Positions 14,449 through 24,822 of a DNA stretch of 64,000 nucleotides are shown in pieces; position 1 is the first letter of the stretch; each line of letters starts with the position of its first letter. The stretch is from assembly GCA_037447655.1 (NCBI GenBank), contig JBBHKE010000403.1, positions 64,501 to 128,500 on the forward strand, written 5' to 3'. Source of the stretch: Zygnema cylindricum. Lineage: Eukaryota; Streptophyta; Zygnematophyceae; Zygnematales; Zygnemataceae. Below the pieces are notes generated by a model. That model was not told the origin of the DNA, searched no databases, and saw nothing but the letters and a program-made list of their open reading frames with translations. A program made the position numbers and the translations under genes.

Positions 14449-14615
14449 CACCACACTATTCAAAAAATAAGTACGATATGACCGTTAACCCTAATTTACA
14501 AGAACCGTAGTTAACGTCACGGAAAACTTATATTCATTCACTTTATTTCGGGTATGAATGTCAAAATTTTGGGGTGCCGATATAGAGTAAATAAAGCTAA
14601 TAACGATTCACAGTG
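14449..14615. repeat. MITE-like element flanked by TA
   Basis: It starts CACCACACTATT and ends CTAATAACGATTCACAGTG, with TA on both sides. Inside are AACGTCACGG, TTTATTTCGGG and TCAAAATTTTGGGG blocks shared with the 1416-1581 copy. As there, only the right end is a good terminal repeat. It seems to be a subfamily of the 7971/31713 elements with a different left end. Confidence 0.55.
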
Positions 14616-14617
14616 TA

Positions 14618-15090
14618 ATGTAACAAGTAGGTCTCTTGTTGGGCCGTGCTTGCAAACATTTCGTCGCTAATAACACAAAACGTGCGTTGGTTGACTTTTA
14701 GGCCAAGCAATAATGAAATCATTTTTTATTGTTTTCACTTTTCAGTGATTTTATGCCCGTGAAATGCTGAAAGGAAAAAATCGATCGGAGCATATTTCAA
14801 TGTGTTACGCCGGTTTCAGATAACTTAAAAAAATTCTTAGTTATAAAAGTGCAAATGTGGAAAAATGATGGATAGTAACTGCTGGTATTTTTAGCAATGG
14901 TAGATATCGTATCGAATTCATTTTGTAATACCAAGATGCGATACGTAGCGTGTACGTACCGAAGATCAAATCTGCAGCGCGATGTAAAATATCAAAATTT
15001 GTAATCTATTCAAAAGTCGCAATTGGGTACCTGAATCCTTACGCGACCAGTAATACTGGCCCACCCTCGTTGGTTCTGGAACGGATTCGG
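14618..15090. other. Non-coding stretch, nothing recognised
   Basis: AT-rich sequence between a MITE-like repeat and a solo LTR. No open frame, repeat or RNA gene that I can support. Confidence 0.5.
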
Positions 15091-16259
15091 TGTTGTCAAT
15101 AGCCATTTTCAGCCATGGATTTACCCTCGGAAGCACCACAGACTACCCAAAAACAGCCTACTTTGAATCAACAGAGAATTCTACAAAAATATCAAAACAA
15201 TCTGAAACTACAAACACAAGTAGTTTGTAGGCTACAAAACAACTTCACAAAGTTTCAGACAAAAATAATGAACAGAGTGATCGCACCATCTAGTCAAAGT
15301 TGCAGAAAAACAGTCTGCCAGAACTTTGATAAAACAGACTAACTTCACAATGAACTAAAGCACATACCAGGCACACAATAGGCCTGCAAATCTTTGACAA
15401 TATTAACAGTATATAGAGGAACACACATACTGAATTTCAGACAATTCTGCCAACAGATCTGAGAGTAATCCTCAGATAAAATTACCAAAAATAACCATAA
15501 ACAGTTTTTGGTCCAAAAGGTTCCTAAGTCCTAAAATGACTAAGTCCTACAAATATATACAAGAGCTTACTGCTGAATGTACTGAGGCATACCAGCCGTA
15601 CGCTGTCTACCAGCTACCTCTATTAATGTTGGTATACCCAAATACTTCAAGGTATGTCAAAGTGAGTAAACCTACACTAATACTTAATACACAAAAAGAC
15701 AAAACAATGTTCGACCAAATATTTATACGTACACACAATCTCACAAAATCGTATGTTGAGTCACGCTACGTCACTCAACGAGATTCCTTGAATTTATTCA
15801 AAGAATCCGGGTCGTCCAAAAATAAGCATTGTGTGATTGACGCGATTCCGCGTGGCAACAAAATCCAAACGAAATCCACGTGAGTCGTCAAATATCTCGT
15901 GACGTCGCGAAACGCATTCACGTCCACTTGCCAAATAAGACGCTCCGTACTTGCGGCGTCCTTTTTCCATAAATGCGCATGTCGCATTATGTTTCGTACG
16001 AGCGACATCATTTTTCAACATTTCAAATATTTCGGATCGGATCGCTTCGCGATCCGCCGTCCATTTCTCACCGCATTACACACCACTCAAATAGTTCCTC
16101 ACGTCCCTTTAATTTCGATCGTATAACTACCCCCCCAATCCGCAAATCCATTCAAACCTTTATTCGTACCACCACATTACTTCCGATAATAATTTACGCA
16201 TGAACGTCGCGTGCGCACAAAATGTCGCGTACGCACGAAACTAACTTTTCAAAACAACA
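15091..16259 (-). mobile_element. Solo LTR of the Cop3-related family
   Basis: On the plus strand it reads TGTTGTCAATAGCC ... CTTTTCAAAACAACA, so the element lies on the minus strand. TTCGG sits immediately outside both ends (15086-15090 and 16260-16264), a perfect 5-bp target duplication. Its end parallels the Cop3 LTR, including the ATGGCTGAAAATGGC start region of gag, although a TGA is now in that frame. It contains the GGATCGC hairpin. With no internal region left, it is the product of LTR-LTR recombination. Confidence 0.9.
16038..16056. repeat. Conserved LTR hairpin CGGATCGCTTCGCGATCCG
   Basis: A perfect 19-base palindrome: an 8-base stem with a 3-base loop. It recurs at the equivalent place in the Cop3 and Cop11 LTRs (28343, 32991, 62537) in otherwise diverged sequence. 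Confidence 0.8.
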
Positions 16260-16454
16260 TTCGGGTGCCAAATTTTGGGGGCCGGCCAGATTGTGCTATT
16301 TGATTAAGAAAAAAAAAACAAATTTGGGTACAGTCGGGTAAGCAAAAAACGAAGAAAATTGAAGGTTTCGTAGGTACGTTCCACTACAATATTGTAGTGT
16401 CCATGCTATTCAACATTATTGTATTTTGTACTCTTGGTATCGTGGAAGGTATAA
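16260..16454. other. Short unassigned stretch
   Basis: Contains the second TTCGG target copy, then GC-rich GGGGGCCGGCC and A-rich sequence. No feature recognised. Confidence 0.4.
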
Positions 16455-16715
16455 TGTGAAGCTTGCCTAAGAAACATGAGCCAAGGGCCCATTGCCCGGA
16501 GTAGTCGGCATTGGAGTCTTGCAAATAACCCCCAAAATGCGAATGCTTCCTATTATAATGATTATGCCCACTACGGCCCGCATTCCTTCTCTGAACATGC
16601 AGGCAAAATAGAGATGAATGCATGGGGAGGGCGAAAATATATCCCTTCCCCCTCCTTTTCCCCACCTGGCCGGGGAAAGGGATTGGGCTTTTGGAAATGG
16701 AGCCATGGTCTTGCA
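16455..16715 (-). repeat. 261-bp gypsy-type LTR copy, probably solo
   Basis: This segment aligns along its full length with the gypsy 3' LTR at 17899-18159, and both are 261 bp. Shared blocks include GAAACATGAG, AGTCTTGCAAATAACCCCCA and ACCTGGCCGGGGAAAGG. On the minus strand it starts TGCAAGACC and ends CACA. I see no polypurine tract beside it and no matching target duplication (TATAA against TCTGT), so it is an old solo LTR or a fragment. Confidence 0.6.
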
Positions 16716-17898
16716 TCTGTTACGCTTTGTTGAAAGTCTAACAAAAATTCTCTCAAAATCCACTATTCTGGTACAAAAGATTCTGGAAATCGACCCCGGA
16801 GTAAAAACCAACCAAAGCCTCATAAAGTACTACCAAAAAGAGAACCAAGATACTTCCACTCAGAATAATGAAAGGATAAAATAAATATATGCTATGTCAC
16901 ATTTAACAATATCACCTTAACCTAGAAAACAAAGAAAAAAATTGGAATGATAGTAAGCAAGCTCAACATACCTGTAGAATGTCACGCTGACAAAAATAGG
17001 AGACGAAATCTCTTCCAAGGATACTCGAACAGGTAAAGCCTCCTTAACTCCTCGGTTTCTGCAACCCGGAACCGGCTAAACCCTTCTCGGTATCCAACAA
17101 ACACTTGTCCCAAATCGCCCAAACATGAAAGATAGTGCCAACTACTTGATCGGACTACAACTTCCACAAAGGACAGATGCAAACCAAGATGGCAATAGGG
17201 TCACAATCACATACAAAACAAAAGTTCTCCAAAAGAAAGTTTGCTGGAATTTCTACTGTTTTTCTCAAGAGAGAATAGTGAAACAACAACCTGTGTCCAT
17301 CGGCCCTAAGTTCCTTATACAACCTAGTTTGTGCAGTTTCAGATCCAAAATATCAACGCCATGCAAAGAGCCAATGAGCGGAGAGCAATTGCTATCGAAC
17401 TGAGATAGGATAAATAAGGTCATACCACACTCAGGGCAAGTTATACTTCACACTCTAGCTAAATCCGGAACTGAGAGTCCTAATTGGAACCAATAAACTA
17501 CCAAAAATCCTAAACTGGCGTGTGAACACCAAACTTTGACGTAGGGTAATTAATGGACACAAAGTTAGCTCAACTTGAACTGAAATTCTACTGACAGCTA
17601 ACAGCAAAATCTAAATGACTATCCGAAAAGTTACGTGGCCATCCACAATGTACCCCCCACGAGGGCCGATGTAAACTGGTCCCATGTAACGGAATCCCCA
17701 TCTATGAGACAAAAACTTTGTCGTTTGGCCTTTGTTAAGCGCAAAATAATGTGCGTTCCGCTCAGTTTAGAAAATAGAGGAATCTTGTCCGGCTGGGTAC
17801 ACTCCTTCCTATGACTCTAGTGATTCAAGAGGGGAGAAAAGGCCCGGAAATCCTTGGTGAGATAAAGAAGTGCGGGTAAAGCACACGAGCTAGACAAC
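16716..17898. other. Unassigned 1.2 kb between two related LTRs
   Basis: No polymerase motif, primer site or polypurine tract is visible, so I do not read it as the body of a small element. A minus-strand frame at 16982-17182 (66 codons) is followed on that strand by ACAG|GTATGT, which resembles a splice donor. The protein is not recognised. Confidence 0.35.
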
Positions 17899-18159
17899 TG
17901 TCGAGCGTGCTTGAGAAACATGAGGGGAGGGTCCACTACCCGAAGTAGTCGGCATTAGAGTCTTGCAAATAACCCCCAAAATGCAAATGCTTCCCATAAT
18001 AATGATTATGCCCACTGCTGCTCTTATTCCTTCCCTGGACATGCAGGCAAAATAGGGATAAATGCATGGGGAGGGCGAAAAGATATCCCCTCCCCCTCCT
18101 TTTCCCCACCTGGCCGGGGAAAGGTATTGGGCTTTTGGAAATGGAGGCGGGGTCCTGCT
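17899..18159 (-). mobile_element. Gypsy 3' LTR (261 bp)
   Basis: On the minus strand the gypsy coding region stops at 18201. A polypurine tract (AGAGGGGGGGAAG) follows, then this 261-bp segment, which is duplicated at 16455-16715. Position directly after the polypurine tract identifies it as the 3' LTR. Its first base pair reads AG instead of TG. The partner 5' LTR would lie beyond the right edge of the window. Confidence 0.65.
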
Positions 18160-18200
18160 TCCCCCCCTCTTAGTCACTCATGACTAATACATAATATTAA

Positions 18201-18360
18201 TTACCCGCCCAATTCGAAGTTGTCGTAGTACCAAAGGGTAGAGAATTTAGGACGAGTTTCCCAAGAGGATGGAAGGCAGGACTGATGCCAACACAGGTCA
18301 CATCGATCACAGACCAGTACACGACTGGGAGAGGATGAGGGGAGGCTGCGTGAGGAACAC
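18201..18360 (-). pseudogene. Gypsy pol C-terminal tail with half a PHD-like Cys/His cluster
   Basis: Just before the stop codon at 18201-18203, the minus strand reads LVCDRCDLCWHQSCLP. This is C-x2-C-x4-H-x2-C, the central half of a PHD-type zinc finger. Several further Cys residues lie upstream in neighbouring frames. It follows the integrase region, where other gypsy elements carry a chromodomain. A frame change separates it from the integrase core, so continuity with pol is inferred. Confidence 0.4.
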
Positions 18361-18905
18361 GAAGGTGGGTCGAAAAATAGGTGAGGTGAAAAATGGGCTC
18401 GTCTTCCAATCCCGGGAGGTGATAAGGAGCTACATTGATCTGATTCTCCTTGATTTTCCGACCATCTTTTCCTTCAATGTCAAAACACCCTTATTGGAAA
18501 CCTTTACCGCTTTTAAGATCACCCGTCGCGCTGAAATGTCCAGCGTGTCCTTTTTTTGTTGCATCCGATACACAAAATCCCCACGTTGAAATTGCAGTTG
18601 CCGTGGGACAAAATTCCCGCTCCGGCGTTGCGAATACCAGAGTTAATCTCGGTGCTGAGATGCTTGTAAATTCCCTATGGCTAGAGGCATTTCCTAGTGA
18701 AATATCTTGGCCCTGTCGGCAATCAGTTTCTCGACCGTCCCCTTGCTATCCATCTCTGGAAGGACCACTGCTTGGGTGGAGGTGGGGCCAGGTAGGATTC
18801 GATGTCGTCCGAACAAAATGAAATAAAGACTATAGGAGTGGAGGGAGGCCTGCCGGCTGAATCTGTATCCCATGGCAATCCAAGGCACCCTTGCATCCCA
18901 CTCTC

Positions 18906-19446
18906 TTAATCCTCTTCCACACCATATTTACGCAGCGACTGCTTCACTGTATGTACGCACCTTTTGGCCAATTCGTCGGCTTGTGGGTGGTCTCGGCTGG
19001 TCAGCCGGTGGTCGATGAGGCACAATTCTAACAAGTTAGAGAATTCTCCCGCAAATTCAGAGCCCTGGTCGGTTAGAACTTTGGCTAGGACCCCAAATTG
19101 GGACAACACTCTTTGCAAGAATGCGTCTGCAATAGCCTTCGACTCCTTCCGAGGTTATACCACCAATTTGATCCACTTGGAAAAATGCTCTATCATTACC
19201 AATACAAAGCGGTTCCCTCGTCTGCTTCTGGGGAGAGGACGCTTGTGGCAAGAGGACCTAGAAGGTCCAAAGACCATTGATAAAACATTCCCCGGATGGG
19301 AAGGGATTAAAGCTGGGCACCTCCCTCTTTGTCAAAAGCTGCTTTGACTCGGTCACAAGAAGAACACGTCTGCACAAATTAAATTGGCCACATTGTTGGT
19401 GGAGGCGAAAAATAACAGTCTCCCTATCGGCTGGGGGAGGAACCAC
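18906..19446 (-). pseudogene. Gypsy integrase, broken
   Basis: An N-terminal Cys-rich segment (CGQFNLC) lies near 19390. The core has TDQGSEFAGEF near 19070, the second catalytic Asp region, and SRDHPQADELAKRCVHTVKQ near 18990. The Glu expected in the last motif (A-E-R) reads Lys, so the third catalytic residue seems lost. In-frame stops lie near 19507 and 19255 and the core is in a different frame from the RNase H, so it cannot be made as one protein. Confidence 0.8.
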
Positions 19447-19509
19447 TTTCCTCGTCCTGTCTGCCCATTTCCAGATTTAAAGGCCTCTTTCCTATTCGTA
19501 CGGCGCCAT

Positions 19510-21123
19510 TCAAGTTTGAACCCTGGATAACTGCACCCCAAACAAATGGGGAATAGGGGAACCTCGTTGGATAGATTGAAGTGTATCAGGGTCATTCCAA
19601 ATATCATTCTGCCGGGCTTCTATTGGCGCATGCCCCTCCACATCTGCAAAGAAAGTTGACGGTTCCCCCCCAGATTGAGGAAGCCAAATAAAGGTAGAGG
19701 AAGCTCGAATGAGTCCCAAACTGATTTCCGGATCCTCATCGTGACGGGTGCGGGTGGAATCTCTAGTGGAAGGGTCAGGATTTCTGCAAAGTACGTTGGC
19801 ATTCCCATGGGTTTCTACGGCCTGGTGGATTATGTCAAAATCATATTCCTGCATTATTAACACCCATCTGGCGAGCTCGCCAGTTAGCTTGCTGTTCTCC
19901 ATAATCCACTTAAAAGGTTGGTGATCTGTAATCAAAGTGAAGTGAACTCCGTATAAATATGATCTGAAATGTTGGATGGCCCGGACAGCTATCAGTAATT
20001 CCCCGTGGTAACTGCTGTAATTCCCCTCCTCTCGATTGTTACTTCTACTGGCGTAGGCCACCACATATTCGGCCCACGCATCACCTAGTTGAGCTAAAAC
20101 AACTCCCAATCCAAACCGGCTCCAATCAGTGTAAAGGAGAAACGGCCTCTGATGATCAGGCATCCGAAGCACTGGGTGTTGCTTAAGGGAATCCTTCAAA
20201 AACTAGAAGGAACTCTGTAGCTCCTTTGTCGAGTGCCATTCTTGGTCCTTCCGCAACCACTGGTTCAAAGGCTGAGCGTGACTGCTATATTTAGGGATGA
20301 ACCTCCGATAGTAGTTAGCTTGGCCTAAAAATGTGCAGAGTGCAGAGACGTCTTGAGGAGGGGGAAGGGCATCAAGGGCTGCCACCTTAACCATATTGGG
20401 ACCCACGGTCCCGAGTGTAACTTCATGTCCCAGGTAAATAATTTTGTGCACCCCAAAAATTCCCTTACCCGGGTGACATTTTAAGCCCGTTGCTTGGAGA
20501 GCTTGGAGAGCAATCTGTATGTGCTCTAAGTGTTTTTGAAAGGTCTTTGAGAAGATAATGACATCATCAATATTGCACCGTGCACAGTCGATTCCCCGGA
20601 GCGCCTCGTCCATGGCAGGTTGGAATTTGGCTGGTGTATTCTTTAACCTGAAGGGCATATAGAGCCATGCGTACAACTTGGACCCTACCCAAAATGTTGT
20701 CCTTTCCCGGTGCGTTGGCTCCAATGCGATCTGATGGAACCCATTCTTTATGTCTAAGGTGGAATAAATGGTGGCCTCAGCCAACGAGTCGAAAATCTCT
20801 TCCGGGGTTGGCATTAGGTATCGGTCAGGTACGGTTGCCGTGTTAAGCATCCAGTAGGTTCCACACATCCAAAAGTCTACCGTTTTCCCAGACGAGTCTT
20901 TCTTGGGTGGGAGAACGATTGGGGACGCAAACCCATGGAGTTCGGTACTTTCCTCCACCAATCCTACTTCCACCAGGGTTTGTGCCTTTGCTGTGATGAA
21001 TTCCTTTTCTTTGATGCTGAGCGGGTACAGCTTCGACCAAACTGTTGCCATCTCGTCTATTAAATCGATCTGGAAGGGGGTCCTTTTGTAGATACCAACG
21101 TCAGTGTCTGACCAGGAGAACAC
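19510..21123 (-). pseudogene. Gypsy reverse transcriptase and RNase H
   Basis: One frame runs from 21123 to 19510 with a single TAG at 20200-20202 between RT and RNase H. RT blocks: FASPIVLPPKKD, YSTLDIKNGFHQI, MPFRLKNTPAKFQPAMDEA, and the catalytic box CNIDDVIIFS (the usual Y is N, both Asp kept), then GHEVT and FLGQANYYRRFI. RNase H blocks: LYTDWSRFGLGVVLAQ, VAYASRSNN, NYSSYHGELLAI-like, LITDHQPFKWI. The catalytic Asp/Glu residues look intact. This is the best-preserved part of the gypsy element. Confidence 0.92.
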
Positions 21124-21834
21124 CTATTTGTTCTCCTCCTACTAGTTCGAGAGTTGGGCCTTTTGTTGAGGGTCAACAACTCCTCTAAGGTCCAGTCCAT
21201 CTTCCTGGGTTCCACCGCTGCCCATGCCTGCGGGGGTCTACCCTAGCAAGAGATATCAAATTCCAACTCTACCTGTAGGTATACTTTCCCTCCTCCTGTG
21301 AGAGTGGTGCTGCTAACAACTTTCGCTAAGCTGTCCCCTTCCGAGCCTCCGCCTGAGGAATCCTTTGATTTGGGTGAAATGCTGGGACTCGAAAATTTTG
21401 ATGATAAAATCTGTCTCCTTGTCTCCCTCCCCCTCTCAAGTTGCAAGTTGGCCTACACTGCTAACAACTCTCGAGCTTTAAGGTAGCTAGCCTTTGACTG
21501 AGGAGACTGTAGGATAGAAAAGGCAAGGGAATGTTTTAACACCCGTGTGATTGCATTAAGATCCTTGCTTTAACAAAGTAGGCTACATCTTTGGAGGTCT
21601 GAAATACCTGGTGGTGCCGTGGTGGCAAATTGGAATCCCATTGCTTCTCCTCGTTCTTTCACCGTTGGCGTTGTCCAAACCCTACTCTTGCTGTCGAATA
21701 TCATTACGGTCGCTCCTTTTCGATACGCATGGCTGTTGGGGAAGGAAACTAAGGTTGGTAGGGCTTGCACTGGTGCTCCTGGTTTGTTACACCGGAAGAA
21801 CGGAGGACGATCAGCCTTGGTCACTGGAGTGACC
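21124..21834 (-). pseudogene. Gypsy spacer between protease and RT (near part)
   Basis: Decayed minus-strand coding sequence continues from the RT towards the protease. Frames at 21243-21446 and 21570-21824 (with FFRCNKPG) carry no recognised domain. It is interrupted at 21834 by Cop1 and resumes at 37876. Confidence 0.5.
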
Positions 21835-22972
21835 TGTTGATATTTGAGTATTTTCTAGGTCTATTAGGATAGAAAAAGAGTAGAGGCAGCTTGCCTCTAA
21901 CTCCCTTCTCCAAGCCCCCACACTTGTCGTAGTCACTGAAGGCTGGATTGGCAGTAAGAGCCATGGCTGCCTAAGCTCAATAGAGAAAACAAAGGTTGAT
22001 TTTGGTAGATGTACCAAAAGGTACTTGATGGACCCAGGAATTGATCGTGGTACATGCCGATCGTCAAGTCACCCGTAGCCTGTAGCTTTGTCCGTTTAGT
22101 CTACGACTACTGCTAAGGTATATTGGGTTTGATATGTATATAAACATGTACACGTAGGATTTTCCATTTAACTGGATTACGGTTTGTTGGACATAGAAAC
22201 AGTTGTTCTATTAGTACCGGACAAAATAAATAGTACGGACATTTGTTTTGACGGTCCGTATTAAATACCAATATCAATCGGACAGCCGTGGTAAGCGTCG
22301 GCTTCGCGGAAAGGTCAATTTGGCGGTTTGCAGACTCCGCCAATCCGGATGACACGTGGTAACATTATACGGGTTTACGAAATCTCTGGAACGGATGGCA
22401 TCAAATCCGGATGTGACAAATGTCGCATAATGGCGACGTCGTACACTGTCCATACACATAACTTCACTGGCATCTATACTTTATTCTACGGGACAATCTT
22501 GTGATTGGAAAGTACCTCAGTACTAGAGGGTTTAGAGAGGGGTTTAGGACTTAGAATATTTTGGGTAGGTAGGCGCCTCTCCCAAAAAGCATCTTCTATA
22601 AAAAGCAAACTTTGGCCAACCATATCTATTAATTAAGCTGACCATTTTCAGTGATTCTTTTTGCTGGTGACTCACGGGAGTCTAGGCTACACAAAGGTGT
22701 AGTTGTTCAGAGTTTTTTGCCTGCCCGGGTGTGTGCATTTCTAAGGGAAAGTCAAATTGGGTGAATGTGTCCAAATCTCATATTCTAACTTTGCATTCTG
22801 TGGTGGAACTGAGCACATAGAAAGAGTTATTTCACAAGGGTGAAGCTATATTGAGGTTCTGATTCTGAAAGAGTCAGTCATTTGGGTTTATATAAATTTG
22901 GAGTCAGCACTATCTAGATTAGCTTCTTTTGATTTGCGAATTTTGTGTGGCAATGGAGCCCATTAAATTTCA
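21835..22972 (+). mobile_element. Cop1 5' LTR
   Basis: 1138 bp, TGTTGATATTTGAG ... GGAGCCCATTAAATTTCA. It carries the first LTR hairpin at 21894-21972 and the second at about 22022-22065. The gag start codon (22953) lies 20 bases before its end. Confidence 0.9.
21894..21972 (+). other. LTR hairpin 1 in Cop1
   Basis: AGGCAGCTTGCCTCTAACTCC pairs with the arm ending GAGCCATGGCTGCCT around a loop containing CACACTTGTCGTAGTCACTGA. Other families keep the loop but have different, still complementary arms. Confidence 0.6.
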
Positions 22973-23819
22973 GGTTATAGGCCCACTATCTAGGGTGCCT
23001 ATGTTCGATGGAATAGACTGTATTTATTGGGAGTTTACGATGGAGGGGTTGCTTTTCCAAAAGCACTTATGGGGAATTGTTTTGGGACAAGTGAGATGTC
23101 CGCCAACTAACTTCCGAGGAGCTTACTATGGAGAATCATCAGAGGCTGCCCAGAATATCAACTGAAGTTCAGATGCAATGGAAGGTCAAGGGAAAAACCT
23201 TGCCGTGGATGGGGAAATAGGGGAGAAGGATAAAGGGACACCTATGGTGAGGGGAGCTAGGCTCTCAGCTATGGTACCACTTGTAGGGATTAAACTGAAG
23301 AAAATGATTGAAAAATATGGGAATATAAAAACACTATAGCAATACATGTCATATTTAGATATGTGTCTAAGTCTATAGCTATCACTCTTTTAAGTCTAAC
23401 CAAGTCTTCGAAAATTTGGGAAACACTAATTCAGATTTATAAGAGTGAGACTATACAAAGGCATCAATTAGCAAAACAAGAAATAGAGGCCTATGTTTAT
23501 AAAGGCGGTGATAGAGTTTTGAAATGATATTGCTGCGTTATATGTTGAGCTAGCTAGTGCGAGATATGTAGAATCTGAGGAGAGGAAGAATAAAAAACAA
23601 ATCATGAAGCTCCTTGATGAGTACGAAGACATCATTTACTGTATGCAGGGAATTGATGTCTCCTCATGGACTTCCAGCATTACTATGGGGATAATTCTTA
23701 TGAGGGAAAGCATTTTGGAGCTTCGAAGGGGAAGTGACGGGGTGAATGCATTTACAGCTGGTGGTGATTGGCGGAAGTGTGATGAGAAGAACAACGGTGA
23801 CGAGTGGAAGCGTGATGAG
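22953..23819 (+). pseudogene. Cop1 gag, 5' part
   Basis: The ATG at 22953 is inside the LTR and the frame reads MEPIKFQVIGPLSRVPMFDG across the primer site. It is followed by a copia-type gag region (CIYWEFTMEGLL, then HLWGIVLGQV, as in Cop7). Stops and frameshifts break it after 23165. The last open part (23604-23819) reads KLLDEYEDIIY, equivalent to the conserved KLPDEYENIV of other copies, until Cop2 interrupts it at 23820. Confidence 0.75.
22973..22985 (+). promoter_or_regulatory. Primer-binding site, half-tRNA type (Cop1)
   Basis: GGTTATAGGCCCA begins right after the LTR. It differs by one base from GGTTATGGGCCCA, which is complementary to the anticodon arm of initiator tRNA-Met. Confidence 0.85.
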
Positions 23820-24822
23820 TGAAATTATGTGTCCTCTATTGGACTACGAAATACAGGAAGCCTCTAGATAGTTACTAATTGACCCACTTTCAATGGCAAC
23901 CACTGCTACCCAAGCAAACAAGCAGACAATCAAACTACACTACTGTGCAGCCTAGACTCCCCTGAGTTTGTAGGAAAAAGAATCTTTGAAAACGCCCAAC
24001 CAGGCGATAAGTTATGAGGCACTAAAAATGCCAATTTGTACAAACTCTCAAAGAGAGAGGTGACTGCCTACCAAAATTTTCTAAGTCGTGATTCCCTCAA
24101 ATAACTCTTATCTACTGAAGTACGGACCAATCAAAATACTGTACCATACCAAAAAGTAGTGTTGCCAATGTACCTTTTGTACAGCCTATATACGACAAGG
24201 CTATTAAGCGGACGCGTGTCCACTTTTCACTCGTTCGTACGTTCCTCAAAATTCCCGCGACCGAATGTTATCTCTCCACGTGTCGCCAGGTCATGCCACG
24301 TCACTAAACGCCAAAGTTACCATTCCGAGATACCGGCGATGATGTGTGCTATCGGATATGAACCAAAACGCAATCTCAACCGTCATAAATACTTGCGTGG
24401 TATCCGTTTCAAATTGGTATCGTACTTTGTACTTTTACAAAACTGTATCTATGCATGTCGTATACAGTTTTAGTTAAATGAATTCGTTTTCCTAAGTAAA
24501 TATATATCTATTATACCTTATAGCATTTAACATTAGTCCTAGTTTAATAGGATAAAGCTAAGAGTTACCGGCTAACCTGACATTGGCGGTTTCCGGGATC
24601 AAGTCCTGGGTCCATCTGGTATCTTTTTAGTTATCTACTAAAATAACTGCCTGTTAAACTAAGGCAGCCATGGTTCAACCGCCCTCTCTATCCTTCAGTT
24701 ACTACAACAAGTATGGGGGCTAGAGAGAGGAGGTGGAGGCAGGTTGTCCGTACTTTTCTTTTCTTTTTATAACAACATATTTACACCTAGAAAACACTCT
24801 AGAAAAACTATTAATTTCAACA
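23820..24822 (-). mobile_element. Cop2 3' LTR
   Basis: 1003 bp, reading TGAAATTATG at the left edge and TTAATTTCAACA at the right edge on the plus strand. The adjoining CTCCCCTTG is the complement of the polypurine tract. Hairpin 1 lies near 24663-24750. Confidence 0.9.

Noticed and set aside
16455-18159. A 1.7-kb miniature LTR element (TRIM) with 261-bp LTRs
   Set aside because: The flanks show no target duplication (TATAA against TCCCC), there is no primer site next to 17899 and no polypurine tract next to 16715. The right copy is explained as the gypsy 3' LTR.
21894-21972. CRISPR-like regularly spaced repeats
   Set aside because: The repeated hairpin blocks are single copies within LTRs spaced by kilobases. 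There are no short spacers and no Cas genes.
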